The position numbers and the translations under genes were made by a program. The notes beneath the pieces are model-generated. The model was given only the letters and a program-made list of their open reading frames with translations, searched no databases and was not told where the DNA came from. Below are positions 8,570 to 17,609 of a stretch of DNA of 64,000 bases, piece by piece. Where the stretch lies: the NCBI RefSeq assembly GCF_042649925.1, contig NZ_JBHSAF010000001.1, positions 558,001 to 622,000 of the forward strand, in the 5' to 3' direction. The first letter of the stretch is position 1, and the number at the start of each line of letters is the position of its first letter. The DNA is from Pseudaeromonas sharmana (GTDB lineage: Bacteria > Pseudomonadota > Gammaproteobacteria > Enterobacterales > Aeromonadaceae).

Positions 8570-10780
8570 ATGGGGGTGGCCTCGGGGGCTACCAGTTGTC
8601 TGTTCTGGCCAATGTTGCCTGGCTTGTGGTGGTTGCTACCACTGCTGTGTCTCAGCATACCACTGCTGTGCATGAGACGTCTTGGGCTTGCCGGCTTGCT
8701 GCTGGGGGCAAGCGCCATGCTGCTGTTTTTCAATCTGCAACTCAGTTGGCTGGCCATACTGCCGTCGAAGGCTTCGGAACATACCATAGCCGGCCAGGTG
8801 GTTGAATTCGAACAAAGCGAATATGGACCTCGAATTCTATTTCGTTTGCGGCAACTGGATGAACAGCACCTCTGGCCAGCCCCCCTGCTGCGACTCTATT
8901 TATCTCCATCGCTGTCACTGACCCGCTGGTTTGCCGGCCAGGAGATTCAGGGGCGCGCCAGATTAAAACCGCTACATGCCGTTGCTAATCCTGCAGGCTT
9001 TGATCGCGAGCGCTGGATGCTGGGCCAAGGCATTACCGCTACCGGGACAGTACAACTGGCTCAACTGAGTTCGCCGCATGCGGGCCCCCATTGGCGTGAC
9101 CGCTGGGTTGCGACAGCCGAACCGCTGCTGGCAAAACTGGAGCAAGGAGCGGTGTTGAATGCCTTGGTGTTTGGTGAGCAGCACGCCATCTCTTCAGCGA
9201 CATGGCAAGCGTTCCGTTATGGCGGCATCGTGCACCTGGTTGCCATCTCCGGCATGCACATCGCCTTGGCGGCTGCGCTAGGGTGGGGGCTGGGTCGCCT
9301 GTTGGCTATCCCGTTGTCAGCCACCGTTCTGTCGCGCTGGTTACCGCCGGCCTGTGCACTGGGGCTATCGGGTTTCTATGTCCTGCTATCCGGCGCATCG
9401 CTGCCAACGCAGCGGGCTTTCTACATGCTTTGCCTGTGGTTGGGATTAAGACTGCTGGCCTGTCGTTGGTCACATTGGCGTATCTGGTGGTCTACCCTGG
9501 CGTTGATGTTACTTGGTAGTGGCTGGAGCCTGTTCAATAGCGGTTTCTGGTTGTCGTTTTTGGCCGTCGCCTTGCTGTTGATGCTGTCGTTGTGGTGGCG
9601 GCGGCCTGGATTATGGCGACTGCAGCTTGGAATGCTGTATGGCCTGTTGCCTCTGCAGATAGCGTTGTTTGACGGCCAAGGACTCCTGGCATTACCTATC
9701 AATTTGTTGGCCATTCCGTTCTTTACCCTGCTGCTGATTCCGTTGAGTTTTTTCAGTGCCTTATGGGTTCCGGTCTGGCCGACACTGGCCTATGCCGGTT
9801 TTTGGCTATGCGATCAGCTATTAAGCCCTGCAATTTCAGGGTTGGTGTGGTTGACGTCCCGGTTCGATGGTTGGTTTGTTCTGTCTGCGCGCCAGCAACA
9901 GCACTTGTGGTTGGGGTGGGCGCTACCAATCGTCTGGTTCTTCCCTGGTGGACGGAGCTTGGTGTGCTGCTTGCTATTCGCGCAGTTGTGCCTGTTTATC
10001 CAGCCTGCGCCTGGCTGGCAGCTGCATGTCCTCGACGTCGGACAGGGACTCTCTGTCCTTATACAACAGGGCACGCGAGGCATAGTCTACGATGTCGGCG
10101 ATCGTTTCCCTGGTGGTCAGTCATTGGCCGAATCCGTGGTGTCGCCCATGTTGCAGTATCAGGGGATTCGACAGCTCGATTATCTGATCATCAGTCATGA
10201 CGATCGCGATCATGCCGGGAAATGGCGCTGGCTTGAACAACAGTGGCCAGTTCATCATCTGGTCTCTTCTGCCGCCTTGCACCGTGCGCAACGCACATGC
10301 CTGGCAGGTGTGAAGGAGCGGTGGGGCGAGCTGACGTTAAGCTGGTTGTGGCCATTGACGGTCGTCACCGGTAAGGAAAATGCGCACTCGTGTGTGTTGT
10401 TGATTACGGATGGCCGCTTCTCCGTCCTGCTGACCGGGGATTTGCCTGCACGACAAGAATCAGAGCTGATACGCCGCGGTCAATCACCGGTCACAGTGCT
10501 GCTGAGTGCACACCATGGTAGCGCCTCTTCTTCGTCATTGGCCTGGGTTCAGGCCACTCGCCCGCAGTGGGTCGTGCACAGCGCCGGTTATGCCAATCGC
10601 TGGGGTTTTCCCCGGGCGGAGGTTGTCGCGCGGTTTAACAGCGTTTCTTCCAGCCAGATGACCACGGCTGATACCGGCGCCATTTCGTTTACGTTTGGCG
10701 ATGAATCGGTCGCGGTGACGGCTTGGCGTGAGCAAGGTCCCTGGTACCACCGCATCGAGGCTTGGTTGGGGCGCGACTAA
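8570..10780 (+). CDS. comEC: ComEC/Rec2-family DNA uptake channel
   Basis: This polytopic membrane protein of about 736 residues consists of an N-terminal hydrophobic block and DUF4131-like soluble region, the Competence membrane domain with many helices (about residues 200-480), and a C-terminal metallo-beta-lactamase-like domain beginning near LHVLDVGQGLSVL with ISHDDRDHAGKW. ComEC moves single-stranded DNA across the inner membrane in transformable bacteria. In enterics the orthologue (ycaI) is also next to msbA. The ATG at 8570 was chosen because it gives the expected length and does not invade the divergent DUF2062 gene. Its Shine-Dalgarno is poor. Confidence 0.9.
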   Translation: MGVASGATSCLFWPMLPGLWWLLPLLCLSIPLLCMRRLGLAGLLLGASAMLLFFNLQLSWLAILPSKASEHTIAGQVVEFEQSEYGPRILFRLRQLDEQHLWPAPLLRLYLSPSLSLTRWFAGQEIQGRARLKPLHAVANPAGFDRERWMLGQGITATGTVQLAQLSSPHAGPHWRDRWVATAEPLLAKLEQGAVLNALVFGEQHAISSATWQAFRYGGIVHLVAISGMHIALAAALGWGLGRLLAIPLSATVLSRWLPPACALGLSGFYVLLSGASLPTQRAFYMLCLWLGLRLLACRWSHWRIWWSTLALMLLGSGWSLFNSGFWLSFLAVALLLMLSLWWRRPGLWRLQLGMLYGLLPLQIALFDGQGLLALPINLLAIPFFTLLLIPLSFFSALWVPVWPTLAYAGFWLCDQLLSPAISGLVWLTSRFDGWFVLSARQQQHLWLGWALPIVWFFPGGRSLVCCLLFAQLCLFIQPAPGWQLHVLDVGQGLSVLIQQGTRGIVYDVGDRFPGGQSLAESVVSPMLQYQGIRQLDYLIISHDDRDHAGKWRWLEQQWPVHHLVSSAALHRAQRTCLAGVKERWGELTLSWLWPLTVVTGKENAHSCVLLITDGRFSVLLTGDLPARQESELIRRGQSPVTVLLSAHHGSASSSSLAWVQATRPQWVVHSAGYANRWGFPRAEVVARFNSVSSSQMTTADTGAISFTFGDESVAVTAWREQGPWYHRIEAWLGRD

Positions 10781-10820
10781 TCGGTAGAATGGCCGCTGAT
10801 GTCCCCCTTAGAGAGCCCGA

Positions 10821-12587
10821 ATGCAACGCTCATCTTCCCCTGCGGTCCCTGATTCAAGCTGGCCTATCCTCAAACGCCTGTTGGGCTATGTCCGCGATCG
10901 AAAAGCCGGTTTGGTTCTCGCCATCCTCGGCATGGCTGGTTACGGTGCTGTCGATACCACGTTTGTCTATTCGATCCAGCCGCTGATTGATGATGGCCTC
11001 AGTGGTAAAGATCCCTCGGTGTTGATGTGGATGCCCTGGTTCGTCATCGGCATCGTCACCGTGCGCGGGCTGTGCAATTTCTTGTCAGATTATTTCATGA
11101 GTTGGGTGGGTACCCATGTCGTGATGAAGCTACAGCGTCAGGTGTTCAGCCATCTGATGGGGATGCCGATGTCGTTTTTCGACAAGCATAATACCGGTCA
11201 TTTGCTCTCCAAGGTGACCTACGATGCCGGTCAGGTCTCTTCGGCTGCCAGTTCGACGCTGGTGTCATTGGTCCGCGAGGGTGTGACTGTGCTGGGATTG
11301 CTCGGCATGATGATCTATCACTCCTGGCAGCTGTCGCTGATTTTCTTTGTGGTCGGTCCGATCGTCGGTGTGCTGATCTCCATCATCAGCAAGCGCTTTC
11401 GGCGTGTTAGTCGACAGATTCAACAGGCCATGGGGGGCTTAACCACCTCGACCGAGCAGATGTTGCGTGGGCATCGCGAGGTGTTGATGTTTGGCGGACA
11501 ACAGGTTGAGGCCGATCGTTTTGCCAAAGTCAGCAATCACATGCGGCATCAGAATATGAAAATGGTGATTGTGGATGCTGTGGGCTCGCCGCTGGTTCAG
11601 GTCATCGCCTCCAGTGCATTAGCCGTCCTGCTGTTTGTCGCGGCTATGCCTGGTGTCCGCGAGAGTCTGACGGCGGGGACCTTCACGCTGATTGTCACCT
11701 CGATGATGATGATGATGAAGCCGCTCAAGAGCCTGACCCAGATAAATAACCAATTTCAGCGTGGCATGGCGGCATGTCAGAGTCTGTTCGAGTTGATGGA
11801 CCAGCCGCTGGAAAACGATACGGGCTCCCGGGATTTGGTTCGGGCGCAGGGACGGGTCGAACTGAAAAACGTGACCTTCACCTACCCAACCAAGGAACAG
11901 CCGGCATTGCGTGATGTGTCTCTGGTCATCGAGCCGGGGCAGACAGTGGCATTGGTGGGGCGCTCCGGCTCTGGCAAGAGCACCATCGCTTCATTGTTGA
12001 CGCGTTTTTACGATATTGAACAGGGCGCCATTCTGCTGGATGGCGTCGATATTCGCGACTACCGTCTGCACGCCCTGCGTCGCCAGTTCGCCCTGGTTTC
12101 CCAGCAGGTTCACCTGTTTAACGATACTGTGGCCAACAACATTGCCTATGCTGCAGAGGGGGTTTACAGCCGGGAACAGATCGAGCAAGCGGCGCGGATG
12201 GCCAATGCAGACGAGTTTATTCGCAAGATGCCGGAAGGCTATGACACCTTGATCGGCGAGAACGGCTCCAATCTGTCCGGTGGTCAGCGTCAGCGTCTGG
12301 CGATTGCCCGGGCCCTGTTGCGTGATGCCCCCATTTTGTTACTGGATGAGGCTACTTCGGCATTGGATACCGAGTCGGAACGCTACATCCAGAGTGCGCT
12401 GGAGAATCTGGCCCGAGACCGTTCGACCTTGGTGATAGCGCATCGACTTTCAACGATCGAGAATGCCGACCTGATTCTGGTAGTCGATGAAGGGCGCATC
12501 ATAGAGCAGGGGACGCATGGCGAGTTGCTGGCTCGCAACGGCGCCTATGCCCTGCTAAGGCAAACCCAATTCGGTGAGGCTCAATGA
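10821..12587 (+). CDS. msbA: Lipid A export ABC transporter MsbA
   Basis: This 588-residue fused ABC exporter carries six membrane helices in residues 1-310 and an ATPase domain with Walker A GRSGSGKST at 380-388, signature LSGGQ at 485-489 and Walker B ILLLDEATS just after. MsbA flips core-lipid A across the inner membrane as a homodimer. Length and the N-terminal LKRLLGYVRDRKAG pattern fit the family. It starts 41 bp after comEC and overlaps lpxK by 4 bp (ATGA), so the lipid A genes form an operon. Confidence 0.96.
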   Translation: MQRSSSPAVPDSSWPILKRLLGYVRDRKAGLVLAILGMAGYGAVDTTFVYSIQPLIDDGLSGKDPSVLMWMPWFVIGIVTVRGLCNFLSDYFMSWVGTHVVMKLQRQVFSHLMGMPMSFFDKHNTGHLLSKVTYDAGQVSSAASSTLVSLVREGVTVLGLLGMMIYHSWQLSLIFFVVGPIVGVLISIISKRFRRVSRQIQQAMGGLTTSTEQMLRGHREVLMFGGQQVEADRFAKVSNHMRHQNMKMVIVDAVGSPLVQVIASSALAVLLFVAAMPGVRESLTAGTFTLIVTSMMMMMKPLKSLTQINNQFQRGMAACQSLFELMDQPLENDTGSRDLVRAQGRVELKNVTFTYPTKEQPALRDVSLVIEPGQTVALVGRSGSGKSTIASLLTRFYDIEQGAILLDGVDIRDYRLHALRRQFALVSQQVHLFNDTVANNIAYAAEGVYSREQIEQAARMANADEFIRKMPEGYDTLIGENGSNLSGGQRQRLAIARALLRDAPILLLDEATSALDTESERYIQSALENLARDRSTLVIAHRLSTIENADLILVVDEGRIIEQGTHGELLARNGAYALLRQTQFGEAQ

Positions 12588-13576
12588 GCCTGGCGGCACT
12601 CTGGTATCGCGCCAACTGGCTGGTGTGGGGCCTGTGGCCGTTGGCATTGCTCTATCGGTCGCTCACCGCGCTTCGTCGTCTGGCTTATCGCCTTGGGTGG
12701 CTTCGCGTCTATCGAGCCCCCGTCCCGGTGATTGTCGTGGGGAATATCTCGGTCGGCGGTAATGGTAAAACGCCGGTCGTGATCTGGTTGATCGAGGTGT
12801 TGCGTCAGGCGGGCTACCACCCCGGGGTGGTCAGTCGTGGTTATGGTGGTCGGGCCGATCGTTACCCGTTACAGGTGACGGCCATGACCCCTGCTAGTGC
12901 CTGTGGTGATGAGCCCAAACTGATTTTCAGGCGTTGCGGATGTCCGGTAGTGGTGTCACCGCGTCGCGCCGAGGCGATCGCCTGTCTGTTGGCCGGCGGT
13001 GAGGTGGATGTCGTCATCAGCGACGATGGCTTGCAGCATTATGCGATGGCTCGGGATATCGAGCTGGTTGTCGTCGATGGTGAACGGCGTTTTGGAAATG
13101 GTCATCTGCTCCCTATGGGACCGTTGCGTGAAGGGCTCGGGCGTTTGGCACAGGTCGATGCCATTTTGTGCAATGGTGGCGTCGTGGCGGCTGGGGAGTA
13201 TCCGATGCAATTGATCGCCGATTCGTTGCGCCCCGTCGGCTCCTCGACCCATTTGCAGCCTCCGGTGCCGGGCGAAGAGGTCGATGCCATGGCCGGAATC
13301 GGTCATCCACCGCGTTTTTTTACGACCTTGCAGACATTAGGTTATCGGCTACGACAGGCGGTGGCATTTGCCGATCATCAGGCATTTGATCTTGAGGCCT
13401 TGCAGCAGCAGTTTGCTGCCAGACCGTTGCTGATGACAGAAAAAGATGCGGTGAAGTGTAGTCAGACGACCCGTCAGGATTGGTGGTACCTGCCGGTATC
13501 TGCTCAATTGCCGCCGACGCTACTCGAAAAAATCATCCGTTTGTTGAAGGAAAAAAAGCATGGCCCTCGATCATAA
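12584..13576 (+). CDS. lpxK: Tetraacyldisaccharide 4'-kinase LpxK
   Basis: This 330-residue kinase adds the 4'-phosphate to the lipid A precursor at the inner membrane. It has an N-terminal membrane-associating helix and the LpxK P-loop GNISVGGNGKTP at residues 53-64, followed by the conserved SRGYGG and ISDDGLQHY segments. It is translationally coupled to msbA through ATGA and overlaps the next gene, ycaR, by 17 bp. Confidence 0.96.
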   Translation: MSLAALWYRANWLVWGLWPLALLYRSLTALRRLAYRLGWLRVYRAPVPVIVVGNISVGGNGKTPVVIWLIEVLRQAGYHPGVVSRGYGGRADRYPLQVTAMTPASACGDEPKLIFRRCGCPVVVSPRRAEAIACLLAGGEVDVVISDDGLQHYAMARDIELVVVDGERRFGNGHLLPMGPLREGLGRLAQVDAILCNGGVVAAGEYPMQLIADSLRPVGSSTHLQPPVPGEEVDAMAGIGHPPRFFTTLQTLGYRLRQAVAFADHQAFDLEALQQQFAARPLLMTEKDAVKCSQTTRQDWWYLPVSAQLPPTLLEKIIRLLKEKKHGPRS

Positions 13577-13748
13577 GTTACTGGAAATCGTCGCCTGCCC
13601 GGTGTGCAAGGGCAAGCTGAATTATGACAAGGAGAAGGGCGAGCTGGTATGCCGTCAGGACCGACTGGCCTATCCCGTAGATGAGGATATTCCGGTGTTG
13701 CTCGAAACCCGGGCCCGACGTCTCGACAGTGATGAGCTGCCGTCATGA
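13560..13748 (+). CDS. ycaR: Trm112-family small protein YcaR
   Basis: This 62-residue protein begins MALDHKLLEIVACPVCKGKL. The CPxC motif, followed by a CRQDRLAYPV segment, is typical of the UPF0434/Trm112 family. These proteins are small zinc-ribbon-like factors whose bacterial role is unclear. Here only CPVC plus one further cysteine are present. The gene overlaps lpxK by 17 bp and kdsB by 4 bp, the conserved position in gammaproteobacteria. Confidence 0.92.
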   Translation: MALDHKLLEIVACPVCKGKLNYDKEKGELVCRQDRLAYPVDEDIPVLLETRARRLDSDELPS

Positions 13749-14494
13749 GCTTTGTGGTCATTATCCCTGCGCGCTACCAGTCGACGCGATTGCCGGGCAA
13801 ACCCCTGGCAGACATTCATGGTAAACCGATGATTCAATGGGTGGCTGAGCGATCCCTACAGGCCGGTGCTGCTCGGGTGATAGTCGCGACCGATGACCGC
13901 CGTGTTGCCGATGCGGTGAATTGCAGCGGGGTCGAAATCTGCATGACCTCGGCACATCATCAATCAGGAACCGAACGGCTGGCAGAGGTCTGTCAGCATT
14001 ACGATTTTGCTGCCGATACGATTATTGTCAATGTGCAGGGCGATGAGCCTCTTATCCCGCCTGCCATCATTCGACAGGTTGCGGATAACCTGGCGGCGTC
14101 CACTGCCCCGATGGCTACTCTGGCGGTGCCGATGAGCGCGGAAGAGCTGTTCAACCCCAATGCTGTCAAGGTGGTCATGGATGCTCAGGGTTATGCGCTC
14201 TACTTCAGTCGCGCACCCATCCCATGGGAGCGAGATAACTTTGCAAGCGCGTCGCGGCAAGTGTTGCATCCTCATGCCCGTCACATAGGTATCTATGCTT
14301 ACCGGGCCGGCTTTATCCAGCGCTATGTCGCCTGGGGGGCGAGCCAGTTGGAGCAGATCGAGGCCCTGGAGCAGTTGCGCGTGCTATGGCATGGCGAGCG
14401 CATTCATGTGGCCATGGCGGCTGAATGCCCGGAGGCGGGGGTAGATACCCCTGAGGATCTGCAACGGGTGCGCTCGGCCTTGGTCAACGGATAA
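13745..14494 (+). CDS. kdsB: 3-deoxy-manno-octulosonate cytidylyltransferase KdsB
   Basis: This 249-residue enzyme activates Kdo with CTP to give CMP-Kdo for the lipopolysaccharide inner core. The N-terminal nucleotide-binding motif IIPARYQSTRLPGKPL, the VNVQGDEPLI segment and the late AAECPEAGVDTPEDL segment are all diagnostic. It is the last gene of the msbA-lpxK-ycaR-kdsB operon and is followed at once by a strong terminator. Confidence 0.96.
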   Translation: MSFVVIIPARYQSTRLPGKPLADIHGKPMIQWVAERSLQAGAARVIVATDDRRVADAVNCSGVEICMTSAHHQSGTERLAEVCQHYDFAADTIIVNVQGDEPLIPPAIIRQVADNLAASTAPMATLAVPMSAEELFNPNAVKVVMDAQGYALYFSRAPIPWERDNFASASRQVLHPHARHIGIYAYRAGFIQRYVAWGASQLEQIEALEQLRVLWHGERIHVAMAAECPEAGVDTPEDLQRVRSALVNG

Positions 14495-14499
14495 TTTAC

Positions 14500-14522
14500 A
14501 GGCGGCGCAAGTCGCCTTTTTT
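14500..14522 (+). terminator. Terminator after kdsB
   Basis: AGGCGGC (14500-14506) and GTCGCCT (14511-14517) form a 7-bp stem with one G-T pair and a GCAA loop. The T-run covers 14517-14522. It sits six bases past the kdsB stop. Confidence 0.9.
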
Positions 14523-14625
14523 GTGAGCAGTATCGCTATAACAGTCAAGCTGAAACGATTCTTCTTGTTTTGTCATGTTGACACTCCTTACCTTGAAAGC
14601 GATTTCATTGACGGGGAGATAAACA

Positions 14626-15636
14626 ATGGAGTGTGTAGCCGGAACAACCTTGGGTGAATTCATCATCCGCCAGCAATCCGCTTTCCCTGATGCGACAGGC
14701 GAGCTCAGTACCCTGCTTTCTTCGTTGCAGCGCGCCGCACGCGTGGTGAACCGCGAGATTAATCGCGCGGGCATTAGTGACGTGCTCGGAAGCATGGAGC
14801 AACTCAATGTGCAGGGGGAAGAACAGCAGAAGCTCGACTGGTTTGCCAACGAGCGCTTCAAGGAGGCGCTGGCTGCGCGTGGGGAAGTCTGTGGTCTGGC
14901 CTCGGAGGAGGAAGAAGGCTTTGTCTCCTTTTCTCCGGTCAACACGCGTCCCGGAAAGTACGTGGTCCTGATCGACCCTCTGGATGGCTCCTCAAATATC
15001 GATGTCAACATCTCTATCGGGACCATTTTTTCGATCTACCGTCGCGTGAGTCCGCTAGATGGTCCGGCTCAGCTGGAGGACTTCCTGCAGCCCGGATGCA
15101 AGCAGGTTGCGGCTGGATATATCATTTATGGCTCTTCGACCATGCTGGTGTATTCGACCGGGCAGGGGGTCAATGGATTTACGCTCGATCCTTCGCTGGG
15201 GAGCTTTTTCCTGTCCCATCCTAATATGCGCATTCCCGAACGGGGTCGCATCTATTCGATTAATGAAGGTAACTATCAAGACTTTCCGACAGGGGTGAAA
15301 CGCTTTATCAAGCACTGCCAAGAGGATAGTCCAGAGCAAGGACGTCCCTATAGCTCGCGCTACATCGGTTCTCTGGTTGCGGATTTTCACCGCAATTTGA
15401 TCAAAGGCGGGATCTACCTTTATCCGCCAGGAACAAACTTGCCAGATGGCAAATTACGCCTGCTCTATGAAGCCAATCCGTTAGCATTCTTGATGGAGCA
15501 GGCCGGCGGGCTGGCGACGGATGGTTCAACGCCCTTGCTGCAGTTGCAACCGCGAACACTGCATCAGCGCACACCCTGCTATCTGGGATCCCGTTACCTG
15601 ATGCTGCAGTTGATGAAGACACTGGTCGAGGCGTAG
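14626..15636 (+). CDS. fbp: Fructose-1,6-bisphosphatase class I
   Basis: This 336-residue cytoplasmic enzyme converts fructose 1,6-bisphosphate to fructose 6-phosphate in gluconeogenesis. The metal-binding motif DPLDGSSN lies at residues 117-124 and is followed by SIGTIFSIYRR. ASEEEEG at about 92-98 supplies acidic metal ligands, and RYIGSLVADFHRNL is also conserved. The ATG at 14626 has GGGGAG upstream. It is a single-gene unit facing gltA, with a strong shared hairpin between them. Confidence 0.96.
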   Translation: MECVAGTTLGEFIIRQQSAFPDATGELSTLLSSLQRAARVVNREINRAGISDVLGSMEQLNVQGEEQQKLDWFANERFKEALAARGEVCGLASEEEEGFVSFSPVNTRPGKYVVLIDPLDGSSNIDVNISIGTIFSIYRRVSPLDGPAQLEDFLQPGCKQVAAGYIIYGSSTMLVYSTGQGVNGFTLDPSLGSFFLSHPNMRIPERGRIYSINEGNYQDFPTGVKRFIKHCQEDSPEQGRPYSSRYIGSLVADFHRNLIKGGIYLYPPGTNLPDGKLRLLYEANPLAFLMEQAGGLATDGSTPLLQLQPRTLHQRTPCYLGSRYLMLQLMKTLVEA

Positions 15637-15650
15637 ATGCTGTAATAAGA

Positions 15651-15678
15651 CACAGGGCAACCTGATGGTTGCCCTGTG
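15651..15678. terminator. Bidirectional terminator between fbp and gltA
   Basis: CACAGGGCAACC (15651-15662) and GGTTGCCCTGTG (15667-15678) form a perfect 12-bp stem with a TGAT loop between convergent genes. On the minus strand it is followed by TCTTATT. Confidence 0.85.
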
Positions 15679-15695
15679 GTTGCGAGGCATCGCTG

Positions 15696-16988
15696 TTACC
15701 GTTGTTCAAACGGTGTCACATGACGAGTCGGTGCGCCGGTATAGAGCTGGCGTGGACGGCTGATGCGGCTGGCAGGGTCGGATTGCATTTCCAGCCAGTG
15801 CGATATCCAGCCAATTGTCCGCGACAGTGCGAAGATGACCGTAAACATCGAGGTTGGAATACCGATGGCCTTGAGAATGATGCCGGAGTAAAAATCGACG
15901 TTCGGATAGAGTTTCTTTTCGACGAAATACGGGTCAGACAGCGCGATGCGCTCCAGCTCCATGGCGACGTCGAGCAAGGGGTGATCGGAGACATTGAGCT
16001 CGTGCAGGACTTCGTGACAGGTGTCGCGCATTACGGTAGCCCGGGGATCGTAATTTTTGTACACGCGGTGACCGAATCCCATCAGACGGAATGGGTCATT
16101 CTTATCCTTGGCACGTGCGATAAAGTGCGGAATGCGATCGACAGAGCCGATCTCCTCAAGCATTTTCAGGCAGGCTTCATTGGCGCCACCATGTGCCGGT
16201 CCCCACAATGACGCAATACCAGCTGCAATACAGGCGAAGGGGTTAGCTCCTGAAGAGCCGGCCATACGCATGCTGGATGTCGATGCATTCTGCTCGTGAT
16301 CGGCGTGCAGGATGAAGATCCGATCCATGGCGCGCTCGATCACCGGGTTGACCTTGTACTCCTCGCAGGGTACGGCAAACATCATATGCAGGAAGTTACC
16401 GGCATAGCTCAAATCATTACGCGGATACATGAATGGCTGGCCGATGGAGTACTTGTAGGACATTGCCGCCAGGGTTGGCATTTTGGAAATCAGACGGAAC
16501 GCGGCAATTTCGCGGTGTTTGGGATTATTGATATCCAGTGAGTCGTGGTAGAACGCGGACAGGGCGCCGGCGACACCACACATGACGGCCATCGGATGCG
16601 AGTCACGGCGGAAGGCCTTGAACAGCGATGTCATCTGTTCGTGAACCATGGTGTGACGTGTCACGTGGGCTCGAAACTGTTGGTATTGCTCCTGGGTTGG
16701 CAATTCACCGGAGAGCAACAGATAACACACCTGCAGGTAGTCCGTCTCGATGGCCAGCTCGGCAATGGGGTAGCCGCGATGCAACAGGATCCCCTCATCA
16801 CCGTCGATATAGGTGATCTTGGATTCGCAGGATGCCGTGGAGAGGAACCCGGGGTCAAAGGTGAAAAAGCCATGGGCTGCCAGAGCCCGGACGTCGATGA
16901 CCTCTGGGCCTTCGGTTCCGGCCAGTATCGGTAACTCGATCGGGTCACGGCCCGGTATATGTAGTGTGGCTACCTTCTTGTCAGCCAT
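15696..16988 (-). CDS. gltA: Citrate synthase (type II, hexameric)
   Basis: This 430-residue enzyme condenses acetyl-CoA and oxaloacetate to start the TCA cycle. The catalytic regions are intact: WGPAHGGANEA, GFGHRVYKNYDPR and PNVDFYSG contribute the two histidines and the aspartate. The N-terminal domain typical of NADH-regulated enterobacterial enzymes is present. The ATG at 16988 (MADKKVATLHI) has AAGGAGA seven bases upstream, and a frame extending to 17009 has no such support. It is divergent from sucA across about 620 bp, without the usual intervening sdh genes. Confidence 0.96.
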   Translation of the reverse strand: MADKKVATLHIPGRDPIELPILAGTEGPEVIDVRALAAHGFFTFDPGFLSTASCESKITYIDGDEGILLHRGYPIAELAIETDYLQVCYLLLSGELPTQEQYQQFRAHVTRHTMVHEQMTSLFKAFRRDSHPMAVMCGVAGALSAFYHDSLDINNPKHREIAAFRLISKMPTLAAMSYKYSIGQPFMYPRNDLSYAGNFLHMMFAVPCEEYKVNPVIERAMDRIFILHADHEQNASTSSMRMAGSSGANPFACIAAGIASLWGPAHGGANEACLKMLEEIGSVDRIPHFIARAKDKNDPFRLMGFGHRVYKNYDPRATVMRDTCHEVLHELNVSDHPLLDVAMELERIALSDPYFVEKKLYPNVDFYSGIILKAIGIPTSMFTVIFALSRTIGWISHWLEMQSDPASRISRPRQLYTGAPTRHVTPFEQR

Positions 16989-17609
16989 AGCGCGTCTCCT
17001 TTGCTTCAAATTGCGGCGGGCCCTGTTCCAGTCATGCCCAAACAGGTATCAAAATGAGTATAAAGCAGGGCCCAGATGTGGAGTATTTGTATCAGAAGAG
17101 GGGGGCTTGTCAATTTAACCATCCCTGCTTGGTCAATATGGCATCAAAGACTGGGATCTGGATTGAATAATTGATGTTCAATGAATGTTATGGGTTTGTA
17201 ATAAAAGCAGGGGGCTGGATATACTCGTAAGCATGTTCTGGGTAAATGTCGGTCGCGTTAAGAAATAGTGGTTTAAAACAATTATGCAGGTAGAAGTTCT
17301 AAATTATCCCGTTTAATTTAATTTAAATGCGCTTTTTCTATGTTTTTTTTGAAATATTTGCCGACCGTGCATAACGAAGTGGTAGAGGGGCATTTAATCT
17401 GTACCTATTGATAATCCTACCTTTTTTAAGGATTATTTCGCTCCCCGCAGATGTGCCTTTGATGATGAAAGCTCAATTCGGCAACTTGGTCCTTTTTTGA
17501 TGAAAAATCGATCAATTTTGTCATTCCATTCCTTCCAAGGGTCGGGAATGGTTCGCTGCAAATGACCCGAGCGACGCTGCACAGCAGTATCTGTGTTTAA
17601 GGGATCACC
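16989..17609. promoter_or_regulatory. Long AT-rich divergent intergenic region, gltA/sucA
   Basis: No gene was recognised in these 621 bp. The region is much richer in A and T than its neighbours. It holds a TTTAATTTAATTTAAA stretch at 17312-17327 that loosely resembles an ArcA box, an 8-bp inverted repeat ATAATCCT (17411-17418)/AGGATTAT (17429-17436), and a dyad TTGAT (17497-17501)/ATCAA (17511-17515) whose 9-bp spacing does not fit an FNR site. It presumably carries both divergent promoters. The sdhCDAB genes that many relatives carry here are absent, and I saw no fragment of them. Confidence 0.6.

Noticed and set aside
14578..14606. TTGACA before fbp as part of a promoter
   Set aside because: The hexamer at 17 bp downstream (GATTTC) matches the -10 consensus too poorly to call.
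17497..17515. TTGAT/ATCAA dyad as an FNR site before sucA
   Set aside because: The half-sites are separated by nine bases, whereas FNR sites have four.
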